Shown here one piece after another: positions 62,993 to 64,000 of a DNA stretch of 64,000 nt (positions are counted from its first letter, which is position 1; the number at the start of each line of letters is the position of its first letter). The notes under the pieces are model-generated. The model was not told the DNA's origin. It was given only the letters and a program-made list of their open reading frames with translations, and searched no databases. Source of the DNA: Pseudomonadota bacterium (GTDB lineage: Bacteria > Pseudomonadota > Gammaproteobacteria > Steroidobacterales > Woeseiaceae); contig JADFNG010000003.1 of NCBI GenBank assembly GCA_022563505.1, positions 1 to 64,000 on the forward strand, given 5' to 3'. Made by a program: the position numbers and the translations under genes.

Positions 62993-63118
62993 GCGGGCGC
63001 CGTTAGCATCTGCATCAGGGCGTAGAGGATACACGTCTGGAGCGGCGTCGTGGACGGTATAAGTTGAGGATTTGCCCTGACAGACTTAGAGTGAGGCACT
63101 GGCAACAAGGTCCTGGCG

Positions 63119-63325
63119 ATGGATGACGACAGACTGATAGGGATAGAAACCAAACTGGCGCACCAGGAAGACCTGGTGAATGAGCTCAATACGGTCGTTA
63201 CCGATCAACAGGCGCAGATTACGCGGCTGGAGGAGTTGTGTCGCTCGCTCTTAAGTCGTGTCCGGGCAATGTCGGAAGCTGAGACAGCCGGTGGCCCTGA
63301 GGACGATCGACCTCCTCACTATTGA
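63119..63325 (+). CDS. slyX: SlyX family protein
   Basis: IETKLAHQEDLVNELNTVVTDQQAQITRLEELCRSL ... PPHY. Confidence 0.9.
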   Translation: MDDDRLIGIETKLAHQEDLVNELNTVVTDQQAQITRLEELCRSLLSRVRAMSEAETAGGPEDDRPPHY

Positions 63326-63334
63326 TGTGAATGG

Positions 63335-63691
63335 TTGAATGATGCTATGTCTGAAGTCGATATTTCCAGTCTTCGTATGAAGTTGCTCGATCTTCGCGAG
63401 GAATTGCAGGTATTGGCACAGACGGCGAATGCTTCGGCGCAGGTCGTCGAACTGGATCAGGCACGCGTCGGGCGCTTGTCGCGCATGGATGCCATGCAGG
63501 CTCAGGCGATGTCACAAGCCACAGGACGTCGACGTGAATTGATGCTAAAGAAGATTACCGCGGCGTTGGCACGGATGGACGAAGATGACTATGGATTGTG
63601 CAGGTCTTGTGATGAGCCCATCAATCCGAAACGGCTGGAATACGATCCGACCGCAATATTGTGCGTCAGTTGTGCCGAGAGGAGTGAGTGA
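63335..63691 (+). CDS. TraR/DksA family C4-type zinc finger protein
   Basis: YGLCRSCDEPINPKRLEYDPTAILCVSCAERSE. Confidence 0.92.
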   Translation: MNDAMSEVDISSLRMKLLDLREELQVLAQTANASAQVVELDQARVGRLSRMDAMQAQAMSQATGRRRELMLKKITAALARMDEDDYGLCRSCDEPINPKRLEYDPTAILCVSCAERSE

Positions 63692-63743
63692 TGAACAGAT
63701 CTCCACGACAAGCAAATGGCTGACCGCGGAATGAGTGCATAAC

Positions 63744-64000
63744 GTGTCTTTACCCGTATTGCAGCGGGCTCCGGATATGCCGGCAAACTGTACGATCAGT
63801 TTCGCCCGTCCTGAACATCTCAAGGCAATTCCTGGTATCCAGGTGGCGGCAACCTCCGTTTTCGCCGAGTCGGATGTGCCGCTTGATATTCGTTATCGCA
63901 CCACCGCCATGGATGTTCTGCAGGCAGCGCAGGAAAGCGGACAACTCTGGATCGCCACCGGCGGCAACGATCATGTCATCGGCTATGCGATGGTCTATAT
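63744..64000 (+). CDS. GNAT family acetyltransferase, truncated at window end
   Basis: TISFARPEHLKAIPGIQVAATSVFAESD...SGQLWIATGGNDHVIGYAMVY; GTG start. Confidence 0.65.
   Translation, partial: MSLPVLQRAPDMPANCTISFARPEHLKAIPGIQVAATSVFAESDVPLDIRYRTTAMDVLQAAQESGQLWIATGGNDHVIGYAMVY

Overview
64 kb window of a Gammaproteobacteria-like chromosome; no phage or intact transposon seen. The core is a tRNA-Tyr/Gly/Thr-tuf cluster running directly into the S10-spc-alpha ribosomal protein superoperon (29.5-45.7 kb). To the left are a NDH-2 remnant, a 3' fragment of tRNA-Thr(TGT), small enzymes, and a compact peptide-uptake/catabolic operon (ALDH, SDR, M20, fused SBP-permease, permease, fused double ATPase, P1 peptidase). 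These are followed by OxyR/hybrid Prx-Grx, Ada-AlkA/Ogt, a DASS transporter and cmoA/cmoB. To the right are SDR, Xaa-Pro dipeptidase, ggt, trpS, a truncated integron-type integrase with decayed genes, and small stress/metabolism genes up to uup, slyX and a DksA-like gene. Strongest candidates for a second look: (1) an apparently undescribed structured intergenic RNA with intrinsic terminator at ~24.56-24.88 kb, preceded by a paired inverted motif resembling tandem NrdR boxes; (2) a ~209 bp hairpin MITE flanked by CTAG exactly between cmoA stop and cmoB start, with related ends forming the stop codons of two other genes; (3) a hybrid tufB/tufA locus and an unusually long, promoter-bearing, structured rpsJ-rplC spacer; (4) a single-polypeptide periplasmic binding protein plus permease. 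All calls come from reading the sequence; no searches or folding programs were run.
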